From Bettongia penicillata ogilbyi (lineage: Eukaryota; Chordata; Mammalia; Diprotodontia; Potoroidae): DNA of 64,000 bases. The position numbers and the translations under genes are program-made. Positions 34,401-49,311 of this stretch are shown piece by piece; the first letter of the stretch is position 1, and every line of letters starts with the position of its first letter. The notes under the pieces were generated by a model. The model ran no database searches, was not told the DNA's origin, and saw nothing but the letters and a program-made list of their open reading frames with translations. Location of the stretch: positions 3,359,001 to 3,423,000 of the forward strand of contig JAJHZJ010000028.1 of assembly GCA_023548195.1 (NCBI GenBank), read 5' to 3'.

Positions 34401-37400
34401 GCAAAGAGAAAGCTGAGTGTAACTATGTGTGTCCCAGTGAGGGACTTACTGAGTTGGTGGTAGAACTCTTATGGGAGATAGAAGACACTCCAGAGAGAAG
34501 CTGACTCCATCATGTCTCTGGAATTTCTGAACATTTTAGACTGCAGATTGCTAGAATGGATCTCTTTTGGGACAAAGTGCTCTTTATCTTTGAGTTTAAG
34601 CTGATATTTATCTTGCTTTCAGTTAAAGAGTGAATTCAATTTTGTGTATTCTAATTTGTATAGAATATAACAGATTCTTTTACATTTTAATTTGTATAAC
34701 TTCTCTGATTCCTGTTTGCTGTTTTGGTTTGCTTACTATTTGTTATCTGTAGACTCCTGGTTTATCATTTGGTTGATCAGAGTTCTAAAGTCTTTCAAAG
34801 TTGTTTTTCTCTATAGTGTTATTATGATATAAATTATTCTCGTTCTCACTTCTATACTTGTCCTTCTACAATCCCCAACAATCATCATTTTTCTTTTGTC
34901 TTATCTTTGCTAACCTAATGGATATGAGAGATCTCAGAGTGTTTTATTTGCTTTTTGTTTTATCTCTAGTGACTTGGTACATTTTTTCATTTGGTTGTTA
35001 ATAGCTTGTATTTCTTTCCTTGAGAGCTTCCTAGTCACATCTTTTCATCATTTATCTGTTGGAGGATGGTTCTTGTCTTATATATTTGTATCTATGTCCT
35101 GGATCTCTTGGGTGTTGGACTTTTATTAGAGAAATTTGTTTCAATTTTTTCCCTGATTAATTATATCCCTCCTGATTCTAACTGCATTATTTCTGTGCAA
35201 AAACTTTTCAATTTTAAGTAAACAAAATCATTCATTTTATCCCCCGTGATCCTTGCTATCTTCCCCTACGTACAGCAGATAATTTTGTTTTCTCACTGCC
35301 TCTGCTATTACTTTAAATTCTTTCTTCTTCTCTTATTGCTAAGGCTAACATTTTTAGAACTCTATCCAATTGGAGTAGTAACAATGAACATCCTTGCTTT
35401 CATCTGATCTTCCTGGAAAGACCCACAGAACTTCTCCATTATAGATAATGCATGTTCTCGGCTTTAAGTCAATAAGCATTTATCAAGCATGTGCCAGGTG
35501 TTATGCTAAGAGTAAGCTGACAATACAAAGAAAGTTTAATAAAAGTTGCTGCTTTCAAGGAGCTCATAGTTTAATGCAGAAAATAGATAGTACTTACCAG
35601 AAGGATTACAGTCTAATAATGAAGATAGATACTGTATATTAATCTTTATAATCCCTCTGCTTTTAAACATCCTGAATAGAAATCGGTATTATATTGTGCT
35701 GAAAACTCTCTATCTATTGATACAATCATATGATTTTACTTTTATGGTGAATATGCTCTATTATGTTTATAGTTTTCCTAATATCAAAATATATGCACTT
35801 TAATATTTGTAAAGCTCTTGTTTTTCAATAGGCCTACAAGATAGAATAAGTATTATATTTGATATATGAGACACTGAGGCTCCGTGACTAGCTCAGTGTC
35901 ACACAGACAGGAATCATCTAAGCTGGGATCTGAACAAGGGTCTCATGATTTCAAGTCTAGTATTTCTCTCCATTACAGCATGCTGCCTATGATAATCCTA
36001 GATAAAAGACATACAGATTATCACTAGGCCCATACCTAAGTTTTCCAGGTTTGTGGGCCTTATAAGAGCAAGCTTCCCATTGTCATAGCCTTTGTGGTTA
36101 GCACTATGCCACAATGACACAGTTCAATAGCATGTGAGTGGAGAGAATATTTAGTGCTCTGTTTCAGTTATGAATTTATATTAAAAAAATTATATAGACC
36201 TGATCTGAGCATGACTGGTGATATTACGGTTAAAAGACCCATGTAAGGTGCTGCGATTCTTGATGCCCACTTTCACTCTTCAATCTAGTCAAATTATTTT
36301 AATTGGCTTCTGGCTTGCTACATTAAAGAAATCATTCCCATTTGACCTGAAGTTAATAAAAGTTGAGGCAAAAGGCTGAGCTGGTTTTGAAATTTTGTAA
36401 CTAACACCTTGCGCCTGTTTTGATGGTCCTGCCCTCCCTTGCTTCTAATGGGAGGGTGATCTGGTTCCTGACTGTTTTCCTGGATGTTCAACCACCAATC
36501 TTGCTCTGCCGTCTAGTACCTGGAGTTCTGGGAACCACGTGTCTGCCTTGTTTTTGACTTGTTACTTGTGCTGACCAATGCTATTTGCTCACACCTTGAG
36601 TCAAGCCTGCTCACCTGGTTCTGGTTTTTTTGCCTACTCTGACTTCTCAAATTTTCTTGGCCCTCTCAGTTTCCCTGGGCCCAGCTCTTGCTCTGTACCC
36701 ACAAACCTCTGGTGTCCATGGTCACAACACTTACTACCTAAAACCTTGACTCCCTTGCTAGCCTTGCTTCTAAGGAAATCCTTTGACCTCTCAGTGCTTA
36801 GCTTTCACATCATAAAACAGTAACAAATCATATTTAGGCATTTCCCTAAGACCTACACAGCACTTTCCTCCCAACAATGCTATGAAACTGGTAGGACAGG
36901 TATTCTTTTTCTCATTTTGTAGATACTAAAGTTGAGGCTCACAGAGCTTGTGACTTGCTCAGGGTAACACAGTTCAATATTCTCTTTCTACTATGCCATT
37001 CCTAAAAATGAAGATAATGTTAGACTTGAAACATTTTCAACCTGAAAATAATTACCTTAATGATTTTCTTCTTTAAAAGATTCAAGCCCTTCTCCAATAG
37101 CACAGGGATCCTTATGTCTTATCACCTACACAATTAAAATCCCATTTCCTACCGGAAGCCTTCCTCAACCCCTCTTAATTCCAGGGTCTTCCCTCTGTTA
37201 TCCTCCATATACCTTGCTTTGTATATATTTGTTTGCATTTTGTCTCTCTCATTAGATGTTCCTTGAAAGTAAGGACTGTCTTTTGTCTCCTTTGTATCCT
37301 CAGTGCTTAACATAGTGCCTGGCACATAGTAGACATTTAATAAATGTCTGTTGGTTGATACAAAAAACAGAATAACTAAGGACATGGATTTTTTTTTTCA

Positions 37401-40400
37401 AATCACCTACCTAGCTAGCCATTTGCAGGACTGTAAAGTACAGCAGGACTCCTAAAAACTGTCCAATTTAAACTCAGGTCAAAGAGGCTCTATCTAACAA
37501 GTTGGATAATAACCACACCATTCCAAAAGGTTACTTCTATTTGTTTCAAAGGGATTCTTAGCTTCTGGGAAATGAGAATTGAAATTTATTAGTGGAAGTG
37601 ATATACTATATCTAGGCACATGATATTAAGAGGCGGGAAAAACATTAATTGAAAAAAATAGTACAGTGGGTTATCAGCTGTAGATTTCTCAGAATGCTGG
37701 CAGAGCAGCCATTCCATCCCTAACTACAGCTGAAACTGAATGGAAAGTCAACCATTTGCTGCCATAATGGAGGCAGAACACTCTAGAGATGGGAGATATT
37801 TAAGAGTTTGTCTAGCTTCATGTCTTTACTAGGTGAGGAGACTGAGAGTGAGTAGGTGAGCTGAAAAGGTCATCCAGAAAAGTTAGGAGCAGAGTCAGGA
37901 TTAGAAGGGAACCTTGCTACTCAACTCATTTACATAGGAACATATGAAGTGACTGCATTTTGGCTTGTCCATTTCTCTATGTTGGCACTAAATAAGGTGG
38001 TGCACATTTAGGGATGCTAAGAAAGATAAAAGTCTTCAATGTAAAGCTTACAAAAGCTTTTTATTTTGATGTACTGATAGTCTAAAAACACTCCAGGGGT
38101 TTTGTTATTTTGGGGGGGGCTCAGGGGCTGTCTAATGCCTCTTGTGCAGGAGCCAATTAAAACCGGATCAGAAGATTGTTAAATTTTCTGTATGAGTATT
38201 TATCTCTCAGTGTTGATTATCTAGACTTAATTTTATATATAATAATTTAAGATTTAATAATGTAGATTATTATATTATCCTATATCATAATGTTATTTAT
38301 GTATATTATTTAAAAGTATGCATATGTATTTGTTGGTGCTTGGTAAACATTTAACAGCATATCCCTGCTGTGTCCTACCCTATCTTAGTTAATACCACTT
38401 CCTTTTCTGGAATCTTTCATGTTCAGAAACTTTACATATTCTATGCTTATAAAGTAGCAGCTTCAGTTTCTAATCCTTGGTGCTTTTCTAAGACATCAGA
38501 GATGGGAAACCTATCAGATACACCTGGGTAAGAACCTCCTCCTCCCCCCCTTATAAAACTGATGATCCCTGCATCATCAGGCTGCCCAGGTATGGAAGTG
38601 ATAAAGACAAAAAGCTAATTCAATCTTAGGCTATAGCAATGAATAAATGAAAAAGCATTTTTTAAGATTTTACTGTGTGCTATGCAATGAAGATACATAA
38701 ATAAAACAAAAGTAAGACAATCGCTATGCTCAAGGAATTCACATTCTAATTTCGTTGTCATTCAGTTCTTTCAGTGATGTCTGACTGTGACCCCTTGCAA
38801 AGATACTGGAGTGGTTTGCCATTTCTTTTTCCAGCTCATTTTTACAGAGGAGGAAACTGAGGCAAACAGGGTTAAGTGGCTTGCCCAGGGACACAAAGCT
38901 AGTATCTGTCTGAGACCAGATTTTAACTTGAAGATGAGTCTTTCCGATTCTAGGCTTAGAGCTCTATCCATTGTGACACCTAGCATATAGGAAGTTTCAG
39001 CCATGGGTCAGAAGGAAAGGTCCAGTGGTCTTTCAAAAGCATCTTTCAAAAGGTAATGCATCTCCTTTAATGTCATTTCTAATGATAAATCAATATCCAC
39101 TAATGAAGTTGAGCCATTTGACAATGCCAAGAACTTTGACAGCAAGAACTTTCTTTTCCTGTTTATCAGTAACTGTGACTGATGAAGAGATAGGGACCAC
39201 AGCATCAAAATTATCAGGTTTCATTTCCACAAGGGTTATTCCCCTGAATGGTGGTTCCAGGAGGCCAGGCTGGAAGGCAAGCAGGTGGATAACGTTTTTA
39301 TTCTTGGGTTATCTGACCATTGTTGGTATTTGATCAGAGGTACATGGTAGTGGTGGCCAAGATGGTGGGTCCCTTCTGTGCTAAAAGAACTGTAGTCTCC
39401 AGAATGAGGGAGTTGTAGTCTGATGCTGTGCCTTATCCTTGTCATGGCACTAAAGTATCATCTCTCTTTAAGACTCAGCTAAAATCTCATCTTCTATAGG
39501 AAGTCTTCCCCAAGGATTCCCCTTAATTCTAGTGCCTTCTCTACATGGATTATTTCCAATTTATCCTATCTACAGCTTGTTTCTACTTAGTTGTGTGTCA
39601 TTTCCCTCTTTGAACTACTTGAGAGTGGAGACTACCTTTTGCCTTTCCCTAGAACTTAGTTAGTGTATGCCAGTGCCTGGCATATAGTAGGTATATAATA
39701 AATGTTTATTGACTGATTAGAACACATTTTAGTGATGATATTAAGAAACTGAAGCTTGTCTAAAAAAGGATAATGAGAATGATGAAAGGTTTGGCTATCA
39801 TGCTGGAAGACTGTTTGAAAGACCTGGGGTGCTTCTTTTTTTCCCTCCAGATTTATTTATTTGTTATCAGTTTTCACCAATCACTTCCATAAGTTTTAAA
39901 TTTTCTTCCTCTTCCTCTCCAAGACAGCATGCAGTATGATATAGGCTCTACACATACATTCTTATTAAACACATTTTTCACCTTAGTCACATTGCATATA
40001 AGAATTAAAATGAATGGGAAAAATCATGAGTAAAACTAAACAAAATCAAACAAAAAGAGATAAAACTCTGCTTTATTCTGTGTTCCAACTTCATAGTTCT
40101 TTCTCTGGATGCGGATAGCATTTTGCATTGAGTCCTTTGGAAATGTTTTAGATCCTTGCATTGCTGTGAGGGACTAAGTCTATCAAAAACAATCCTCACA
40201 CACTGTGGCTGTTACTGTGTATGAAGTTCTGGAAGAACTGGGGTACTCCTTGAAAAGGATTAATGACATCATGAGGATAATATCTTGACTTGTATATAAA
40301 TTGGATTTAAGTGAGGCAGAACTGTACAAGGTTGTCAGCCTCACTCTCTCTTCTAAAGTCACTGAAGTCCATTGGCAAGAAAAAAGTCTAGATGATTGGC

Positions 40401-43400
40401 AGTAGCCCAGAATTCAATGGAGAAAAGAAGATGGGGAAGAGTTGAACACGATAAATATCTTTAAGCATATGAATGGGTGAAAATGGTATTAGACTTATTC
40501 AGCTTTGTTCCAGAGGGGAGAATTAGGCACAGTGGATGGAAGCATCACCATGAAATTTGGACAGAGTCCTAGATATGGAGTCAGAGGACTTGGGCTCAAA
40601 GCCTGGCTTGGATGGTTTGTGTGATCTTGTACAGAACACAACTTCTCTGGGTCTCCAGTTCTTTATTTAAAAGGGTTGGATTACACGAGCCCCTAAAATC
40701 CCCTCCAGATTTAAATCTTATGAGCCCCAAACAATGTCTCTTTGATTTGAACTCTTAGTCTTTCTTACTTGTCTCATAGGCTTAGATTTTATTTTTATAT
40801 AGTTATTTGTATATAGTTCCAGCCCTGTGAAAATATGCAATATGAAATTGAAAAATGCAACCATTTCAGTGGATTCGTTATTCACACTAACTGGACCTGT
40901 CTTATCTCCCCTCTTGGAATACAAGGTCCTTGAAGACAGGGGCTTTTTCTTATTGAGCTCTGTATTTTCTTCAGTGCCTAGAATATTACCAAGCATATAA
41001 TAGATGGTTCTTATATATTTGTTGAATAATGAACAAGTGAGCAAATGAATGAATGCTGAAGAAAATATAACTCAAGAGGATAATTTCTTTTTAAAAAAAA
41101 ATCAACATTTTATTTTCTTTCTATTGACAAGTACAGGTATTCATATATTTATAAAAAAGCATAAGAAAAGAAAATGACTATATATTTATCTGAAAACTCA
41201 GGCATACTGTCATACCACTTTGTCCCTGTTTTCTTGACTCTTTTTTACTTTCTTTATTGAATATAAACTCATAGTGGTGAATATAATGTTTTACCAGGTT
41301 TGTAACACTTAAGTTAACAATTGTGTTGCTGTCGGCAATTATATAATTGTACTCAAAATGATATAGCTGGTGCCACAGTGGATAGAGTGCCAGCCTGGAG
41401 TCAAGAAGACCTGAATTCAAATCTGGCCTCAAATGTGTGATCCTTGGAAAGTCCTACAATCCTGTTTGCCTCAGTTTCCTCATCTGTAAATTGGCCTGGA
41501 GAAAGAAATGGCAAAACACTCTAGTATCTCTGCCAAGAAAACACCAAAAAGAGGTCATGAAAAACTGGACAGGACCAAAATGACTACACAATTAAAAATA
41601 GTATACTGCTTTTTAAATCCAAAATGCTTGTTTCACCAATCCATCCTGATAAATGAATTTTTGATGTAAATGAAGGGGATGGTGTAGGGGATGGAGAAAA
41701 GAGGGAATCACTTTGATTGCCACGTGTCTTTTCTAATAGCAAAGTCCTCTGGACATTAATGTACACATACATTCTGGATTTGGGGGTTATGATATTATAA
41801 TCATCTTTGTTCTCATATTCCACTTTTTATATGAAATGCTAAAAGTCTTGCAAAATAGGAATGGATTATTGTATGGGGTTGCTATAATGTCAGCCAGCAT
41901 AATTATCAACTGCTATAAAATATAAAAATGAAAGATAAAGAAATTAAGTGATTTGATTCCTACCAGGATGCAATATTATGACAAGCCACGCATTAGTAAT
42001 GCTTTGGTGGAGAAGCATAAAAGGGGACAACAATCAGAGATGACCAGAGATTTCACTCTCATCTGATTTAGGAAAGGAACAGGTATTTGGGTCAGCTTTG
42101 CACTTTTTCAGTTCTGGTGTACCTTGGTAAAATAGACCATCTTTGCACAATTTGAAAGAATAGAGAAATGAGCAGCCATGTAAGGCTCTGGGATATGTAG
42201 ATAAATTTGGATGTAATAATCCAAATTTTTCCCTCCCCTCTATTTTGGGTTGCGTGTAGCCCTAGCCTACTGTACCTCTGATGAAGATATAGAGATAGAA
42301 AGATAGTCATGAACTCAATTAGTATATTTTCCTTCCTAAATGTTTTGTGTGGTCTACTGCTGGTCTCTACTGTTCTGGAGCCAAGAAATAGATTGTACAT
42401 TCTGAAGTAATGAAAAGAATGCTGGATTTCCAGTCAAGGGTATTGGTGCTTAGAGATGTCACTGTGGCTCAGAGAGCCTCAGTTTCATCATCTAGAAAAT
42501 GAAGATAATGGTACTTTCATTAGAAACCTAGAGGAGTTGTAGTGAAAATGCTTTGTAAATTTTAAGGCACTATTTGAAAAATGGAGGCTAAGAGGTGATC
42601 TAATTCAGTGATGATGTGTCCTAAGAGCTATAGATTTGACTCTTCACAAGCTAATACAATCTCTCATCACTAACAAAGACTTTACCCAATTCTCAACGAA
42701 AATCATATCATAGGATCTATAGCTAGAAACCATTTTTTCCCTCTTTCCTTAGAGGAGGTTAAATGACTTCCTCAAGATTGCTCAGAGAGTAAGTGACAAA
42801 GCTGAGATTTGAACCCTCCTCCTGTGATTTAAAATCCATCATATTTTCCTCTTTCATAGCCAATGGTGGACATCATCACTTTAGGCTTCCCAAATCATAG
42901 AACTGTGGATTAAAATATCATAGATTTACAGCTGGCAGGGACCTTAGAAGTCATTTCACAGATAAGAAAACTGAGGTCCAGGGAGGTTAAGTAACTTGCT
43001 TAGAGTCATACAACTAGTAAATGCCTAAGGTGCAATTAGAATCCCAATCCCCTTGATTCCAAATTAGTCATCTAGAATTTATGAGCACCTACTATGTTCC
43101 AGGCGTGGTGCTATGTGCTGGGAAACAAAGAAAGGCAAGAGACAGTCTCTGCCATCAAGCAGCATACCAGCTAAAGGATTCCAGCCCTATCTTGTTACTA
43201 CACCATGTTGCTTCTCTCTCATAAACTACACATAACACATGTTGCTACTGTTGGCCTGGAAGGTTTCTCTGAAATTGTTTTTCTAACATTTTTGGACTTA
43301 GTAACTGTCTCAGCCTTTCATTTTCTCTGAACAAATTTACCTGTTGAGTCATTTCAGTCATGTCTGAATCTTCATGACCCCATTTAAGGTTTTCTTGGCA

Positions 43401-46400
43401 AAGACACTGGAGTGGCTTGCCTCTTCCTTCTCAAGCTCATTTTATAGATGAATAAATCGAGGCAAAAAGGGTTAAATGACTTGCCAGGGTATACAGCTTT
43501 TAAGTGTCTGAGGCCAGATTTGAACTCATGAAGATAAATCTTCCTGATTGCAAGTTCAAGACTGTGTCTGCTGCTTCTCCTAGCTGCAGATTTGTCTGTA
43601 AGTCAGCATTATTCCATGTATCACATAGCATCCTAGCCAGGCCCTTGAACATCTTAGTCATCAGAGAACTAAATGAGTCAACCCAAAGTGACTTCTTTAG
43701 AAGAAGGTCTTATGGCATGATGCCATTATTTCGTAATTATGATAACCAAACGTTAGCCACTTTTGAAATAAGAAGACCCAGAGGTAAATGTCATCAGAGG
43801 ATTATCGAAAACAGTTGTTAGCCAGGAGGTGTCTGAGATGTAGGGTACTGAATTAGGCCACTCACTTCAGCAGTTGAAATGAGAGCCCCTTGAGTTCATA
43901 AAGTTTAAAAACAAGGAGACTCAGTTACTCTTACCCACTGAATTTCTTCATTTAGTGGCAAATGCCTAGCCACACAAGTTATATGTTAACTCACAAACTG
44001 AGTGTTGAGATGACTGAAAACAATTGGATAAAGTAAGAAAAGATATTCATCTGAAATCCAGATTTGAACTTCTAAACTTAGAGTTCAGAACAATCTGTTC
44101 TAGTTTTCTTTCTCTCCTCTGCACACTAACCTGAAGCAGAAGGTTGAAAGTATTTACAATAATAAAGGGCTTCCTTTTTTGTATTTTCAGCCCACCAACA
44201 CAGAGAAAACACCAAGACTGACAAAATTAGAGGTACCCTAAATCACTCTCAAAAAATAAGTCAAGGGGAAAAATCTAATACTTATGGAAAGGATTGTAGA
44301 AAACTGAAAACAAATAAACTAATAAAAAAATAAGTCAAGGGGTTATGGTTATTATTGTGAGTCCTGACAGAATTTGCCTCTCCCCTTCATTGTTTCTAGT
44401 GAATTCTTCAGGCTCATCATGGCTTCAAGAAAATTTTCATAGCCAGGTGCTAGCTAGATATGCTGGGAATTAAAGAGACACAGTGCTCTTCAGGTTATTT
44501 TCTTTGTATGTAGTGAGAATTGAGGCCAGTTCCACTAAAAGAGAAGGAAAGGAATGAGCATTATATATGTGCCAGGCATTGTACAGATATTATCTCATTC
44601 GATACTCACAACAACTCTGGAAGGTAGGTGCTGTACTTATCCTTACCTTATATTTGAGGAAACTGAGGTAGGCAGATGTTAGATGACTTGCCCAGAGTCA
44701 CACAGCTGGTAAGTATCTCAGGCAGGATTTGAACATGGGTTTTCCTGATTCTAGGTCACTGTACCACTTAGCTGCCTTGATTCTCTGATTCTCTAGTACT
44801 AAATGAATTGTACAGCTTATCCCTTCCATATCATGACTTTTCCCATCAAGGTTTCAATATATCACAGGTGGGCATAAGAAATTAAATGGAAATTTGGGGG
44901 GAGTTTTGCAGCAGCTGCAGATGACCTTTGAAGACTAGCAGAGCCTATGACCAAATACTTATCCCAAATATTACAATAAGGTATTGTAAATAGCCCATAA
45001 AAGAAAAAGAAAAAAATTCAGGCTTCTTCTCTGGTATGAAGGGAGGGCCGAAAATTTTATGCGGATTTTCCAGATTATGGTGGCCTGTACCCCTAACCCC
45101 TGCAATGTGAAAGGGATCACTATATTTGTTTTCATTTCAGCTGCTTAGTGTTAGTAGTGATAATAATGGAAGCTACTCAAATATTAAAACCGGTGTGTGT
45201 GCATGCATGTGTCTTCACATGCATAACCCCAGCTTCTGAAAGACTTAGCAGAAGGAGTTCACCGAGCTGGAATCTTGACTCGAAAGGATTTTATTCTCCT
45301 TGACTCAGAGAGGAATAGGGACTTGGGCCCTTGTTTTGAGTGAGATGAGGGAAAAAAAAAACTTGTTAGCTTCCTGAGCTACCTGTTTGTGGGCCAGTTA
45401 AGGAGACAGATAAGGTGTATTAAAGACAGAGCTGAAAACAGGTTGACTAGCCCCAGATCATGGAGCCAGGGTGGCCCCACTCTATGGCAGAAATGATACT
45501 TCCAGCAGCAGCAGCAAAGAGAGAAGAGCTTTACTAGATGGCAGCTAAGTAGCCAGAGAGCAGCAGCAGCACAAAGAACTGATGTTCAGAGGCTCCAGAG
45601 GCAGTGGATGACGACTACGGACAGAGAGTGGCGATGGCCCAAAAGTTCCTGGACAGTGCCACACATCTAAAGGATAGGAGTGGAACTCAAGCAGGAGTTT
45701 TCCACTGATGATAGAAAAAAGACGCCACTGGTACTGAGACCCTCCCTCACCTTAGACCCAAAAGCTTTCCATGTCTTGTTCCCTTGATTCATCAATGTGT
45801 GATTCTTTTTTTCCTTAAATGACTCTCTCACCCAGGCTGGAAGTGTAGAGACTACTCAGAGCCCAGCTCCACTCTGATCTGATAAGTACTGGAGCTGTAA
45901 CCAGTTAGGTTTCCAGCTTGGGTCGATTTGCTCTTCCTTAAGCAACCTGGTAGACTCGAATTAATGCCACACTTAGTTCAGGCATTGGATTGGCTTAGAC
46001 CATGACAGCTCAGAACTAGTGAACTCAAGCTTCCACCTCTCCAGGTAATGGGTGGATTACAAGTGAGTGTAAAAGCAAATATCCCAGCATACCCAGGAGG
46101 GCCTGCTATCACAGGTTCTTTGATCTGCTTTTCTAAAAGGAAAGGCAACTTGAAGGGTTAACAATCACTTTAATCAAGTACATATATCATTCACTTACTT
46201 CAGGGGAAAAAGTCAACACCCTGAACTTCACAGAAAATACAGAGAAACAAAGATCAACAGACAGGGCTTCCAACTGTGACTGTAAGCAATACATACATCA
46301 CAGATCACAGATAGATCCAACTGTCTGACCATACATACATAGTTACCAGAGAGAGAAGTACCACGTCTGCGTTTTCAAAGCCATGGGCTCCTTAGCAGCT

Positions 46401-49264
46401 GCCCAGAATCTCCTCTCCCCAAACAAACACTTCCAATGAGTAAGCCCCAAAGTAAAACCTCACCTCAGTGTTTTTACACTTTTCAGAGCCAGAGGGCATC
46501 ACAACCCATGAGAATGGGTTTGGTCTGGTCTAAAAGTTTATATCATTTATATGAGAATTTATATCATTTATATGAGAATTTATATCATTTATATGAGAAT
46601 AAGAACCAGTGCATTAGAAATTAACAAAAGGTGTGGGCCTCCCCAATCAAGCTTTCCTTCATGGGTAGGCCCATTAATGGGTGGGGAAGATCTTTAACTC
46701 TCTGATTAGCATTACAGTAAGCCACCATGCCCAGTTGGCTGCTTGTCTTGGTAGAGTTTGTACTCGTTTGTGTATGGGGACTAAGAATTATTCTACTGTG
46801 TGATTCTTCCCTCCCACTCTTTTTTGTGCTATTTTGTCTCACTTAAATGCTTTACTATTTGATTTATGGTTTCTGTCTGGTCTAGGACTAGTGTAAGTAC
46901 TGAAGGAGAGATTTCTCCCAGACGATGAGCTAAAGTAATGTATGATTCAACAGTGGAGGGAGATTTGTCTTTTGGTTGTTTGGGTTTTTTGGTCATGTCT
47001 GACTTCACGACCCATTTGGGGTTTTCTTGGCAAAGATATTGGAGTGGTTTGTCATATCCCTTATTCAGCTCATTTTACAAAGGAGGAAGCAGAGGCAAGT
47101 AGGGTTAAGTGACTTGCTCTGGGTCATGTAACTAGTAAATGTCTGAGGCCATATTTGAACTCATTTCTGATCCAGGCCTAACTGCTCAGTGGAGGAGGAT
47201 ACCTATTATATACTAAAAAGTTCTACTGGCATCTAATTACTTTCATGTAAAAGGTTTGTACAGCAGGGGAAGAGGGGAAAGTGGTTCTCTTCTTTCAAAT
47301 CTCACACTGCTTTAATATCTTCATTTTCCTGCTTTCAGGCCTTTCTTAGATCTGGTGAAATCTAACAGTATCTTAGAGCTGGCATTTTCTTAACATGCTG
47401 TGGAGAAAAGGCCTAGAGAGGAAGCATTTAATTGGCAGAAAGGGAAGGGAGGCATAGTAGCTTTCAACAAAACAGTAGACTCAACTCAGTTTGACAACAC
47501 ATATACTAAAATTGAAGTGATACAGAATTTAGCACAGCCCCCACGCAAGGGTCATACCCAAATTCTTGAAGCATTCCATATTTTTGGTAAAATTGCAACA
47601 ACTTTTTAAAAACAACAACAATAGACCTATTTAAATCCCATCTTTATTATTATAGAGTTTCTTCTTTGCCTCAGTTACAGTAAGTTTCTCTTGGAATTGA
47701 TTTTCAGAGAATTAGGTGAATGTCTGATTGTATCTAGGAGTTACTGTTTAAAAACAAGAATTATGTTTGAATGTAGGTCTGGTCTAAAAGTTTATATCAT
47801 AATCTTAATCTTAAGCACTTTGTAGGCTTTTATTCAATTCTGAGTGGGACATCCCATTCCTCATTTACATCTACCCTGGGCTTTCAAATCCTTTTTCAAC
47901 TTCAGAACACCTTTCATCCTACTTTGACCTCAATCTAGAGAGCCTACTTTCCTGATATATTCCCCCTTGGTTAGCTTATAGCTTGAGCTTACTTATATAA
48001 GGCCAGAGCTACCCTCCCTAGAAATAAAACAAGATGGATTAGGAGGAGGCTGGTGAGTTCATTAAAGCAGTATTTGTGTGATGGTAGGTCCGGTTACTTG
48101 CTAATTCAGTCACGGAACTAATTCAGAAGCTCCATTTTGGGAGAAGGTTATTGAATAATTTCTGAAAACCACGCAAACAAGCTCTGTGATTCCCCTTGAT
48201 TGGGAAGTTCTATAGTTTAAACCTCTTTCTAGCACAATTTACAAACCTCACCTCCTGAAATGGAAAAAAATGAAAAGATAAGAAGAGACCTAGGCAGAAC
48301 CTATAATTAGTGGTCATGTCATGATGTGGATGATGAATCATCAAAGGAGACTGAGATTGAGAAGTGATACAGGTCGAAGGAGAACCAGCAAGGAGCTGTG
48401 TGCCAAAAACTCAGAAGGGAGAGATTATCCTGGGTGAGAAGGAATTTAAGAATCAAATACAATGGAAAGATCAGAGAGGATGAAAATGGAGAAGAAGCCA
48501 TTAGATTTGGTCTTAAGAAGAGAGTTGGTAACTTTGGGGAGGGCAGTTTCTGTTGAGTGAGGATGTTAGAAACCAGATTTCAGGGGTTTAAGAAGAGAAT
48601 ATAAAGAGAGGAAGGGGAGCCACTGAAATCCACGTAAGTGGATTTTTCAAGGAGTTTGGCTGGAAAAAAGGAGAAATATAGGACAGTAGTTAGTAGAGAT
48701 GGTAGAATCTTGTAAGAATTTTTGGAGGATGAAAGGAACTCACTTGGGTGTGTCTGTAGGTAGCAGGGAGAGATTAAATATTAGAGAAAAAGAGGGGATA
48801 ATTATGGTCTACTGTACTATCTACAGTCTGCTGTAGATAGAAGGAATGGAATCAGGGGTACACATAGCAGTTGGTCTTGGTGAGGAGAGGTGCAGCCTCT
48901 TCAGAGACTGAAGTGAGAGAGGAAAAGATGGGGGACAATGTCAGGGAATGGAGAGAGGAGGAAAGGAGAACAGACAGTTGTCCATTGAACAACCTCAATT
49001 TTTTGGATAAAGTATGAAAGTTATCAGATGAAAGTTCAGGGGAGTAGTGTCACTGGAGATTTGAGGAGGAAAGAGAAGGTTTCAAACAGCCAATATGGGG
49101 GGAAAAGGAAGGAAGGAGAGAGAAAGGTTAGGAAGGAGGGAAGGAAGGGGGAAACAAGCATTTATTAAGTGCCTACTATGTGCCAATCATTGAGCTAAGC
49201 ACTTTTCAAATTTATTTCATTTCATCCTCACAACAATCCTGGAAGGTAGGTGTTACACACACAT

Positions 49265-49311
<47 letters not shown>

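Noticed and set aside
36578..36823. 81-codon open frame with a hydrophobic N-terminus
   Set aside because: No family resemblance, no splice or promoter context, and not long enough to exceed chance in intronic DNA.
43504..43821. 105-codon open frame
   Set aside because: Its first third is antisense MAR1 SINE; the rest has no recognisable domain.
46436..46624. Open frame with repeated YHLYEN units
   Set aside because: The repeats are the translation of the 21-bp tandem triplication, not evidence of a protein.
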